Shown here piece after piece: positions 12,287 to 22,289 of a stretch of DNA of 64,000 nt (position 1 is its first letter; each line of letters opens with the position of its first letter). The position numbers and the translations under genes are program-made. The stretch covers positions 4,740,068 to 4,804,067 of the forward strand of contig NW_024468910.1 in NCBI RefSeq assembly GCF_011745365.1. The letters are read 5' to 3'. The stretch comes from Cryphonectria parasitica EP155. Taxonomy: Eukaryota > Ascomycota > Sordariomycetes > Diaporthales > Cryphonectriaceae. A model generated the notes under the pieces. That model made no database searches and was not told the origin of the DNA. It saw nothing but the letters and a program-made list of their open reading frames with translations.

Positions 12287-14224
12287 ATGATAGCTTCTTC
12301 AGAAACCCCTTCATTCTCACGCGCTTCTACTTAGGAAGAACTGATCAATCAGGTATACTAGCTCATCCAGCATATCCAGGATCTGCGCGAATAACAGCAG
12401 GCTCAGAGCGCTACTATCGCCAACCAGCAGGCTCAGCTAGCTCAACAGGCTCAGCAGGCTCAGCTAGCTCAACAAGCTCAGCAGGCGCAGTCCACCTCTG
12501 CAGTCACCAGTGGTGCTGAAAAGGCATACAAGATGAACAAGCTTGCTATATACAACAGCAACCAGAAAACGCTGCATAAATTCCTTACCCACTGCAGAGC
12601 ATACTTCTTATACCACAAGACTCAGTTTACCAAGGAATCTGAGAAAGTTATCCTTATAGGAACTCATCTCGAAAAGAATACTTTCATTTAATACAAGCCT
12701 TCTCTATACAATCACTTAAAGCATCAGAACAATCCCAGCGCACATACTCAGAATACTAAGAATATATTCAATTCCTTTGAAAGCTTTGAGAAAGCTCTCA
12801 AAGAGATCTTTAATAACTCCAACAAAGAATGCATTACAGCTCAGCAGCTCATAAATCTCAAACAGACCAAGTCAGCTTCTACCTATACAATCAGATTCAA
12901 ACAACTCTCAGCGCAACTCCTGTAAGAAGATAAGAATCTCATAGAATACTACTACAAGGAACTTAAGAACAATATCAAAGATGAAATCTCTAAGCAGAAT
13001 TAGCTAGAGAACTTTGCAACATTCTCCAACCAAGCTATTCATATCAACAACTATCTATATAAATAATAGATAGAGAAGTTTAAGAAGAAAGAAAGCTAGA
13101 TTTAGAGATTTCCAGCTAATACAAGTAAGAAACTCCAAAACAAGAATAATAATCAATATAGCAGTACAGCCTAAAGCAGCACTATGTATACTAGTCTCAT
13201 GGAACTCAATACTGCTAATAAGCAGTATAGCAAAAGGAATAGCATTACTTATTATAACTATAACAAACAAGAATACATTGCATACAACTATTATCAACTC
13301 TAGAAGAACAAATAGCAACTAATCCAGAAAGAATACTAAATGAATATTGCTCAACAACAGGAATCTAATCAACTAAGCAAAAACATTCCCTCAGAGCAAG
13401 TATTGAACTCTATTGATTACAGAAGTTTCAGCTGAACATTCTGCTATAACAACAACTGCTTAATATACCTCTCGAGTAAGAAAGATTCAGAATAATTCCC
13501 TCAGAAACCTAGGCGCTGCAGACAAATAGCAATAGCAGAATAAGAATGCATGCCTAGCATCCCTACAAGTAGCAACTCGGACTGCTCTAATATTGTAAAA
13601 CAGAGCATTCAGGCGTTAGAAGAAGAACTTAGCAGCAATATCCTTCAACATTCTTCATCGCCTATGCTAAGCATTATAATCAGGAATATGAATAAGAGAT
13701 AATATCCTCTTAGTTATTAGTATAAATATCTGAATAATACCGAGAATGTTTCTCAGATAACAGAAAGATCAGATTAAAACGAACAATCTAATGATTCACT
13801 GAAGTCTTCTGTGAATAATAAACCCAAGAAGCCTACAGAAAGATTCCCCTTCGATATTGAATAAAACAAGAAAACAACATAGATTGAGTATCTTATTTAC
13901 AGAATAGAACTAAAGAAACTCTTTACCTGCATTCCCTTGCAAAACATCAAAGCACAAGAAAACAAGAATCCTCGAATCAGCTCACTTCACAATCTATATT
14001 ACAAGCTAGCATAAATCTCTTGCATCTATTATAACTGCAGAATGCATTTCTCAAACAAAGTGCAACACAAATAGTTCCCCATCAGAAAACTAGAGCAAAT
14101 CCTTCAAGCTATTAAAGAACAAAAACTCCGCTTCAGAAGGATTCTCAACAAACAATACTACAATGCATATATCAAGCTACCAGATAATTGCTCCATACAA
14201 TGCATAAACAAGAAAATAAAATGA
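12287..14224 (+). pseudogene. B gag
   Basis: 1938-nt frame beginning MIASSETPSFSRAST and ending TGA at 14222-14224. The ATG may be a RIP product of ACG, since other copies have ACA/ATA here, so the true start is uncertain. A Gln/Ala heptad-like stretch (QQAQLAQQAQQAQLAQQAQ, about 12417-12500) suggests a coiled coil near the N-terminus. The capsid region follows (KMNKLAIYNSNQKTLHKFL, about 12530). The zinc knuckle near 13250-13300 has lost its Cys (YYNYNKQEYIAYNYY). More than a dozen stops, mostly at Gln/Trp positions. Confidence 0.82.
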
Positions 14225-17200
14225 TAGCAATACAAGACAACATTCTATACAATTTATATCAATAATAAGATTTGCAACTAATATTAACAGAAGAAAAACT
14301 AGAAATAATAACGATACGAGCAAAAGCAAGCTAAAAAGCTTGCTTAAAAAGCAGCAAAGCAAGCTTAGAAGAACAAGCAGTTTTTAATAAATCCAAAAGA
14401 ACAGAATTGCTTGTAAAGAAACTGCAAATAATCAGATTGGAACAGTTTCTATATAAAGCTTTCAGAACAAATTATGCTTATATCAAGTTCAATATATACA
14501 TTCAAAAACACAAATACAGCGTACTATTAAACAGTAGCGCTCAGAGAAACTTTATATCCTTATACATCATCAATCAGGCATAACTACAATAAAGATGAAA
14601 GGAATGCTTATATATCCTCAGCACTATAGAAGAACAACCTATTGCATACAATCAAGAAATAATCAATAAGGAAACTAATCATCTATCTATCTTAATCCTA
14701 GAATGTATAATCAGAGCTTCTTTTGATATTACAGATATAGCATAGTATAAGCTGATTATGAAGCTTTCATAGCTTAAGAAGCATAATCCTCGAATCAATT
14801 GAACTACTAGCCAGATCTTATGAGAACAAGCTATATCCAGAGAGATAGTTACAATCAATAGCGCAAGATCGAAGTTAGTGATTGAAGAATACTCAGAAAA
14901 AGAAGCTTTACACAACTTCCTACATACTTCCAAACCAGCAGAGCTAGCAGTTCAAGGAGAAGAATCTAGTAATAAGCAAACTCAAACAGTGCTAGAGTAT
15001 CAGCAGGTTAGCAAAACAACAGAAGCAAGATTCTCAGCAAGTTAGTTCGCTCCGAAGCAACAAGGAAAGGCTTTAGAATATGAATTGTAGATTCATATGG
15101 GAAAAACCTCGAAAACAGGCCCTCGAGCGCTCAGTTCAGCTTGGAGCGAACGCTCAAAGCTCTCAAAAACATCATCAAAAACAATAAACGAAAAGAAGCA
15201 TGCTCAACAGTATCTACTGTTTCTCCAGATAGCAGAAACAGCACAAGAATCAGAACTAATACTTGCAAACATACTACAAGAATATTACAGATTCAAGAAA
15301 CTATTCCAAGAAGAATTGAATACAGAATTGCCAGAATACAGCCTATACAACTATAAAATCCTGCTACAAGAAGAGAAACAGCCCAAATTCTTCCCTATCT
15401 ACAAACTAAACAAAGCACAGCTAGAAGCATTCAGGAAGTATCTTAATAAAAACCTTAAGAAAGAATATATACAACTATTGCAATTACCAGCAGAATACCC
15501 CATTCTGTTTATATTCAAGAAAAACAGCAAGCTCAAGCTATATATTAATTATAAGCAACTCAACAATATTACAATCAAGAACTAATATCTGTTACTACTT
15601 ATCAAGGAATTATGAAATAAGCTGCAAGAAGCATAGTAGTTTATAGTTCTAGATCTAAAAGAAGCTTATAATCTGATTAGAATAAAGAAAGAAGAAGAAT
15701 GAAAAACTGCTTTCAGAATGTACTATAAATACTATGAATATCTGATTATGCTCTTTGATCTAACGAATGCTCCAGCTTTATTCCAGAAAATAATTAATTA
15801 CATTCTATGCAAATATCTAGATCAGTTCATCATTGCCTATCTCAATAACATTCTTATCTACTCTCGAATATTAGAAGAATACAAGAAATATATAAAAACA
15901 GTATTGCAAACACTCCAAGATGCAAAACTCCTTGTAAAACCCGCAAAGAGTTACTTTCATATATAAAAAGTCAACTACCTCGGATTCACAATCAAGCTAG
16001 AATGCATTAAACTACAGAAAGATAAGATAGAAGCTGTTAGAAATTAGCTAGTTCCCAGGAATATTAGGGATATTAGATCTTTCCTCGGATACATCAACTT
16101 CTACAAATAGTTCATTAAGAACTACAGCTGGATTGCATACTTTCTTACAAATCTTATCAAAAAAGAGCAATCCTTTGAATAGACTTCCAAGGCATAAGAA
16201 GCCTTTGATGAGATTATCAAGCATATTATCTCAGAACCAGTTCTGTATAAAGTAAACTCCTATAAATCCTTTGAAGTTGAAACTGATATATTGGAATATG
16301 CATTCAGAGAACAACTTGGCTAGCAAAACAACTAAGAATATCTAAGGATTATAAGCAACTTTTTAAAGAAGTTGAATAGCTCGGAAACCAACTATAGAAT
16401 TCCTAATTAGAAACTCATAGCAATAATAAAAGCCTTTGAGAAATAGCAATACTATCTCATTAGCGCACAACATCCGATCATAGTTCATTCGAATCACAAG
16501 AATCTGATTATATTCATAATAACCAAGGTTTTGAATAAGCAATAAGTTAGATAAGCAGAATTTCTCTTATAGTTCGATTTCAAGATTATATACTGCAAAA
16601 GCTCAGAAAACAAACAAGCGGATACTTTCAGCAGAAAATCAGACTATCGAAATGCAAACTCTTCGAATATACAGAACATCTTTGCTCAAGATGAATCAGA
16701 AAATCTCGTTAATGCATACAGAGAACTGAATGCTGCTTTCAGAATAGGATTCTCGGAAAAGAATCCAGAATCAATAACTCTAGACAAACAAGACAATTAT
16801 ATCAAGAATGTATACAATGCATCAATATATGAGCACCAGAGAATTAGAGCAATCTATAAATGTATCAAAAAACACTAAAATTCATCAGATCTTAGGAAAA
16901 GAATTGAGAATATTCTGCAACAATGCAATAGCTGCAAGAAGAACAAAGCAGAAAGATATAAGCCTTATAAACTACTATATCTCTTACCAATACCTACAAC
17001 TATTTAGCAATTTATTAATCTAAACTTCATTACTAAGCTATTCTTCTTACGAGAATTCTTAATTAAGATGCAATACAATAGCATTCTAGTAATAGTTTGC
17101 AAACTGAGCAAATATGCTTACTTTCTTTCTTACAAGAAAAGCAGTACAGCAGAAGAACTTGCATATGCATTCCTCAGAACAATCATCGCTAATTACAGCA

Positions 17201-18066
17201 TATCAGAAGAAGTAATCTTCAATAGAAATAGAAAGTTCAACTCAAAGTTTTGAACTTCGCTTATAAAATAACTCAGAATATACTATAGAATATTTACAGC
17301 ATTTTACTTATAAACAAATAAACAGACAGAAAGAATAAATCAAGTTATTGAATAATACTTTTAATATTATATCAATCAGGAATAGAATAATTGAATCAAC
17401 CTGTTGCTTCTTGCACAGTTTGCTTATAATAGCACGAATACAAGCATAACAAAGAAATTACTATTCTTCATACTCTATAGATATAATTCAACAGCTTACT
17501 ACGAAGCACTGCTAGAAGCAGATGTAGAAGCTGCAGATAAAAGAGTTAAGAAGATTAAGAAAGTTCAGAAGGAATTCTAATCAGAACTACAATTTATCTA
17601 GGAATGAATAATACAATATACAAACTCTAAGAGAATTAAGAAACCAATCCTACAGAAGGGAGATAAGATCTATCTACTTCGAAAAAACATCAAAATAACA
17701 AGATCTAGCAATAAATTCAATTACAAAAAGTTGGAGCTATTCAAAATCTTATAATAAATCTCTCTGATTAATTACAAGTTAGCATTATCTTATAAAATGA
17801 GAATACATCTAGTTTTCCATATTTTACTACTAGAACCAGCAGTACAGGAAATACTAGCGAATAATACAGCAGAAGTAGAAAATAATAAACCAGAGTATGA
17901 GATGGAAAAGATTCTCAAATACAGAAGCAATAATAATACGCTCGAATATCTCATCAAATAGAAGGATTACTCAGCAAGCGAAAATTCATGAGAATCACAG
18001 AAAAACGTTAAGAATGCTCAAGAAAGAGTAGCTAAGTATTGAAAAAGAAAGGAAACCAGTACCTAA
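14221..18066 (+). pseudogene. B pol: protease-RT-RNase H-integrase-chromodomain
   Basis: 1282-codon phase without net frameshift. Protease at about 14521-14545 reads LLNSSAQRNFIS (ancestral LLDSGA-type; D to N and G to S). Linker LKKHNPRINWTT (about 14770-14805) matches the post-protease motif of chromoviruses. RT: LPAEYPILFIFKKNSKLKLY (15487-15546), FDLTNAPALFQ, catalytic YLNN at 15838-15849. RNase H includes IIYCKSSENKQADTFSR (about 16580-16630). Integrase: CNSC part of the HHCC finger near 16930, YNSILVIVCKLSKYAYFL (about 17080), second catalytic Asp seen as Asn in FNRNRKF (about 17217), Glu in TERINQ. Chromodomain 17893-18060 with two Trp turned to stops. Pol ends TAA at 18064-18066. Confidence 0.92.
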
Positions 18067-18689
18067 GACGATCGCTCCGCCCCGAAGCGAGATCCAGAGG
18101 CTTCAGAAACCTCGCTCTTTAGAAAACCCGACCAATCCACCACTGCATTTCCCAAATTCACAGAATTCCAATCAAAATCCTCAAGAGAGGAATCCCCAGC
18201 TACAACAGCAGATTCCTCAGCTACTACAGCCTGCACTTCAGCAGCAATACGCACCCTTTCAGCCTCAGCCTTCTCAGCTTCCTCTTTCTCAAGCTCTTCA
18301 AGGTTCTTAAGATCTCAACGAATAGCTCGAGACATCCTCTTATGCTACATCTTCTTTTGTTAATGCAATCAAAGCAACTTCAATTCCAACTCTTCTATCT
18401 CATTCTCTAGCTTTCAATGCTGAGTAGAAATAAGAAGGAGTTCAGCAGCATTCGTTAGCTCCAGAATATTGCACTTAGTGCAATTTTAGGAAATGCATTC
18501 CAAACAACAGAATGAATCATAAGAAGAAATGATGCACGATTGCAGGCCTCGATTATTGCAATAAGAACAAGAATGTATATCGAAACTGTTTGAAAGAATA
18601 AACTGAAGAAGGAGATCTTTCTGCTTCTTTTTGTTAGAGCGAGAATTCAAGGATTTCAGTTTCGCAACTTTATTAATTCTATTTAATAT
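18063..18689 (-). pseudogene. Antisense accessory ORF of B (reference copy)
   Basis: 627-nt minus-strand frame (208 codons plus stop), convergent with pol and sharing the overlapping stops CTAA at 18063-18066. It begins at ATA TTA AAT, which is ATG CTG AAT in A (MLNRINKVAKLKS). Regions: basic N-terminus; Cys-rich module with CSYCNNRGLQSC, then CCLECIS and NCTKCNILEL, a zinc-binding-like spacing; predicted coiled coil (KLENEIEELELKLL; DLKNLEELEKEEAEKAEAE); acidic C-terminus with FDWNSVNLGNAVVDWSGFL. Six in-frame stops, most readable as Gln, Arg or Trp before RIP. The last 63 codons are stop-free and relatively GC-rich. It resembles what I recall of Cys-rich/coiled-coil hypothetical proteins of ascomycetes; no function is known to me. 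Confidence 0.72.
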
Positions 18690-18767
18690 CTTAATTAGAA
18701 AAACAAGATTAGGAATACAAAGACTTGTTAGAATACTTATAGAAGATTATTAGAGATAACAACTAAT

Positions 18768-18780
18768 AGAAGGAAGATAA
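18768..18780 (+). other. Polypurine tract of B
   Basis: AGAAGGAAGATAA immediately before the 3' LTR. The same position is purine-rich in E (6414-6426), A (21721-21733), L (63073-63085) and, reversed, H (31076-31088), as expected for the plus-strand primer. Confidence 0.8.
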
Positions 18781-19232
18781 TATTATAACCCATCCAATAT
18801 GCAGATTACAGAACAGATTACGAGTAACAGGAATCAGATGTTAAGAACTCAACATTCTAACAAAGCATTGATTACATAACCCAAAGTTAGAATTGTAAAG
18901 GAGGAAGGATCATTGAGCTTGCTAGCAATCCCAACGAGCTTCATACCTTGAATCGGTAGACTCGCCAGCGATCCCAACAAGCCTTACTGAAGAGCTGGAT
19001 ATATAAGAACACGTTCATTACCATTAGATAGATTCAGTACATAGCTCTTCAGTTATCAATCTAAGTATTCAGTTTCATACTCTGAGTAGCCCCAAAGGCA
19101 GTAAACACTTGCATCGCTTATTAGAACTTGTACGGTTCCGTATTCAAGGACTTGATACTTTGACACCGCTCTTGTTAGCATAAACCCCTTCATATACTTA
19201 GGAATCTTCGGATTGCTGCAGTGCTCATTACA
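18781..19232 (+). repeat. 3' LTR of B
   Basis: 452 bp, TATTATAACCC...GCTCATTACA. Inverted-repeat arms ACTGAAGAGCT (18986-18996) and AGCTCTTCAGT (19043-19053) bracket ATATATAAG (18999-19007). Same length as the 5' LTR. Confidence 0.93.
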
Positions 19233-21019
19233 TTAAGACTAATGCATCAGAATATGTACTCAGAGAATAACTTAGTTAGCAAGACAATCAAGAGCATCTA
19301 AGAATTGTAAGCAACTTTTCAAAGAAGTTGAATAGCTCGGAAATCAACTATAGAATTCCTGATTAGAAGCTTATAGCAATAGTAAAAGCTTTTAAGAAAT
19401 AGCAATACTATTTCATTAGCATACAATACTCGATTATAGTTTATTCAGATTACAAAAATCTAATTATATTTATAATAATTAAGGTTTTGAACAAGCAATA
19501 AGTTAGATAAGCAGAGTTTCTCTTATAATTTGATTTCAGAATTATATACTGCAAGAGCTCAGAAAACGAATAAGCAGATGCTCTCAGCAAAAGATTAAAC
19601 TATCGAAATACAGATTTCTTGAATATATAGAACATCTTCACTCAAAACAAGTCAGAAAACCTTATTAATGCATACAGAGAACTAAATGCTATCTTTAGAA
19701 TTGAACTCTTGAAAAAGAATTCAGAATTGATAATTCCAGATAAACAAAACAACTATATTAAGAATATATACAGTGCATCAGCATACAAATATCAGAAAAT
19801 TAAAGCAATCTATAAATGCATTAAAAAATACTAGAATCTATCAAGCTTTAGAAAAAGAATTAAGAATATTTTATAATAATACAATAGCTACAAGAAGAAT
19901 AAAGCAGAAAGATACAAGCTTTACAAACTATTGCATTCTCTACTAGTATTTACAACTATTTAGCAATTTATCAATCTAGACTTTATTATTAAGCTATTTC
20001 TCTTATAAGAACTCTTAACTAAGATGCAATATAATAGCATTCTAGTAATAGTTTGCAAACTAAGTAAGTATGCTTATTTTCTCTTCTATAAGAAAAGCAG
20101 TATAGCAAAGAAACTTGTATATATATTCCTTAGAACAATTATTGCTAATTACAGCATGCTAGAAGAAGTAATTTCTAATAGAAATAGAAAGTTTAACTTG
20201 AAGTTTTGAACTTTGCTTATGAAACAGCTTAGAATATACTACAGAATATCTATAGCATTTTATTCACAAATAAATAAACAAACAGAAAGAATGAATTAAG
20301 TTATTAAACAGTATCTATAATACTATATCAATCAGAAATAGAATAACTAAATTAATCTATTATCTTTTATATAGTTTGCTTATAATAATGCAAATATAAG
20401 CACAATAAAGAAATTGCTATTCTTCATATTTTATAAATATAACTTAACAGCTTATTACAAAGCATTGCTAGAAGCAGATACAGAAGCTACAAACAAAAGA
20501 GTTAAGAAGATTAAGAAAGTTTAGAAAGAATTCTAATCAGAATTACAATTTGTTCAAGAACAAATAATATAATATGCAAACTCTAAGAGAATTGAGAAAC
20601 TAATCCTACAGAAAAGAGATAAGATCTATTTACTTCGGAAAAATATTAAAATAATCAAATCTAGCAACAAACTTAACTATAAGAAGTTAGAATTATTCAA
20701 AATCTTATAATAGATTTCTCCAGTTAATTACAAGTTAGTATTATCTTATAAGATGAGAATATACTCAGTTTTTCACATTTTACTGCTAGAACTAGCAGCA
20801 CAGGAAATATTAATAGATAATACAGCAGAAGTAGAAAACAATAAATCAGAGTATAAGATAGAAAAGATTCTTAAGTATAGAAATATAAATAATACAAGGG
20901 AATATCTCATCAAATGGAAAGATTATTCAGTAAGCGAAAATTCTTGGAAACTGCAGAAAAATATTAAAAATGCTCAGGAAAAGATAGCTGAATATTGGAA
21001 AAGGAAAACCAGCATCTAA
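19233..21019 (+). pseudogene. A pol, 3' part (RNase H, integrase, chromodomain)
   Basis: Resumes after B with the duplicated TTAAG and continues RNase H (KIIYC-type tail seen as IIYCKSSENE), then integrase (20024-20209: YNSILVIVCKLSKYAYFLFY, then SNRNRKF with the second Asp as Asn). The chromodomain is uninterrupted (20753-21019: EYKIEKILKYR, EYLIKWKDY, ENSWKLQKN, AEYWKRK) with both Trp intact. TAA at 21017-21019 overlaps the antisense ORF stop. Upstream parts carry RIP-type stops. Confidence 0.85.
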
Positions 21020-21642
21020 GACAATCGCTCCGCTCCGAACTGAGATCTAGAGCTCTCAGAGATCTTATTCTTCAGAAAATCTAATTAGTTAATTATAGAA
21101 TTTCTCAGATTTACAGAATTCCAGTTAAAATCTTCAAAAGAAGAATCTTCAGCTATAACAGCAGATTCCTCAGCTACTATAGCCTGCACTTCAGCAGCAA
21201 TATACATCCTCTCAGCTTTAGCCTTCTCAGCTTCCTCTTTCTCAAGCTCTTCAAAGTTCTTAAAGCTTCAACAAATAGCCTAAGATATCCTCTTATGCTA
21301 CATCTTCTTTTGTTAATGCAATCAAAGCAACTTTAACTCCAACTCTTCTATCTCATTCTCCAGCTTTCAATGCTGAATAGAAATAAGAAGAAGTTCAGCA
21401 GCATTCATCAGCTTCAGAACGTTGCACTTAGCACGATTCTAAGAAATGCATTCCGAATAATGGGATAAATTATAAGAAGAAATGATATATAATTGCAGGC
21501 CTTGATTATTGCAATAAGAACAGGAATGCATATCGAAACTGTTTGAAAGAATAAACTGAAGAAGGAGATTTTTCTGCTTCTTTTTATTAGAGCAAGAATT
21601 CGAGGATTTCAGTTTTGCAACTTTGTTAATTCTATTCAGCAT
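21016..21642 (-). pseudogene. Antisense accessory ORF of A
   Basis: 627 nt, exactly the length in B and I. It retains the ATG start (MLNRINKVAKLKSSNSCSN). Open for 67 codons through SNSFDMHSCSYCNNQGLQ to ECIS, then RIP-type stops to the TAG (CTA at 21016-21018) overlapping the pol stop. Same domain order as B. Unknown function. Confidence 0.7.
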
Positions 21643-21733
21643 TTCGATTAGAAAGGCAAGATTATAAATACGGAGACTTGCTAGAATACTTATAGAAAAA
21701 CGTTGAGAATAATAACTAATAGGAAGGAGATAA

Positions 21734-22189
21734 TATTATAATTTATTCAATATGCAGATTATGAAAACAAGTTATAAGTAATAAGAATCAGATATTAAGA
21801 ATCTAATATTCTGATAAAGCATTGATTATATAACTTAGAATTAGAATTGTAAAGAAGGGAGAATTGTTAGGCTTGCTAGCAATCCCAATGAGCTTCATAT
21901 CTTAGATTGCTAGACTCGCTAGCAATCCCAATAAGCTATACTGAAGAGCTGGATATATAAGAATACGTTCATTATCATTAGATGAATTCAGTATATAGCT
22001 CTTCAGTTGTTAATCTAAGTATCAGATTACTCTCTACTCTGATAGCTCCAAAGGCAGTGAATACTTGTATTGCTTACTGAGACTTGTATGGTTCCGTATT
22101 CAAGGACTTGGCATTTTGATACCGCTCTTGTTAGCATAAACCCCCTTTGTGTACTTTGGAATCTTCGGATTGCTGCAGTGCTCATTACA
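21734..22189 (+). repeat. 3' LTR of A
   Basis: 456 bp, TATTATAATTT...GCTCATTACA, followed by the target duplication TATTT (22190-22194). U3 type as in the 5' LTR. Confidence 0.92.
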
Positions 22190-22289
22190 TATTTATACTA
22201 ATATTTCTTTTTAACTTCTTGCTTATTATGCTAATTGCAAACCTTATTGCTTATATAAATAGTATAGTTGATTATCTAATACTGCTATC

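Larger units (their letters stand above)
11779..19232 (+). mobile_element. Full-length Gypsy chromovirus B, nested in A
   Basis: 7454 bp with two 452-bp LTRs and perfect 5-bp duplication TTAAG (11774-11778 / 19233-19237). It interrupts the RNase H region of A. Best-preserved copy in the window: pol can be read from protease to chromodomain in one phase (14221-18066), so I use it as the reference. LTR differences seen by eye are mostly C/T and G/A. Confidence 0.95.
7298..22189 (+). mobile_element. Full-length Gypsy chromovirus A, split by B
   Basis: Both LTRs (7298-7753 and 21734-22189, 456 bp each) and a perfect 5-bp target duplication TATTT (7293-7297 / 22190-22194). Without B (11779-19232) and one copy of its duplication the element is 7433 bp. 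Order: LTR, leader, gag, pol, convergent antisense ORF, purine tract (21721-21733), LTR. The pol phase is continuous across B once B is removed. Confidence 0.93.

Noticed and set aside
14221..14223. ATG as a true pol start in B
   Set aside because: Other copies have GTA or ATA here, pointing to a GTG ancestor; the ATG is best explained as a G-to-A product.
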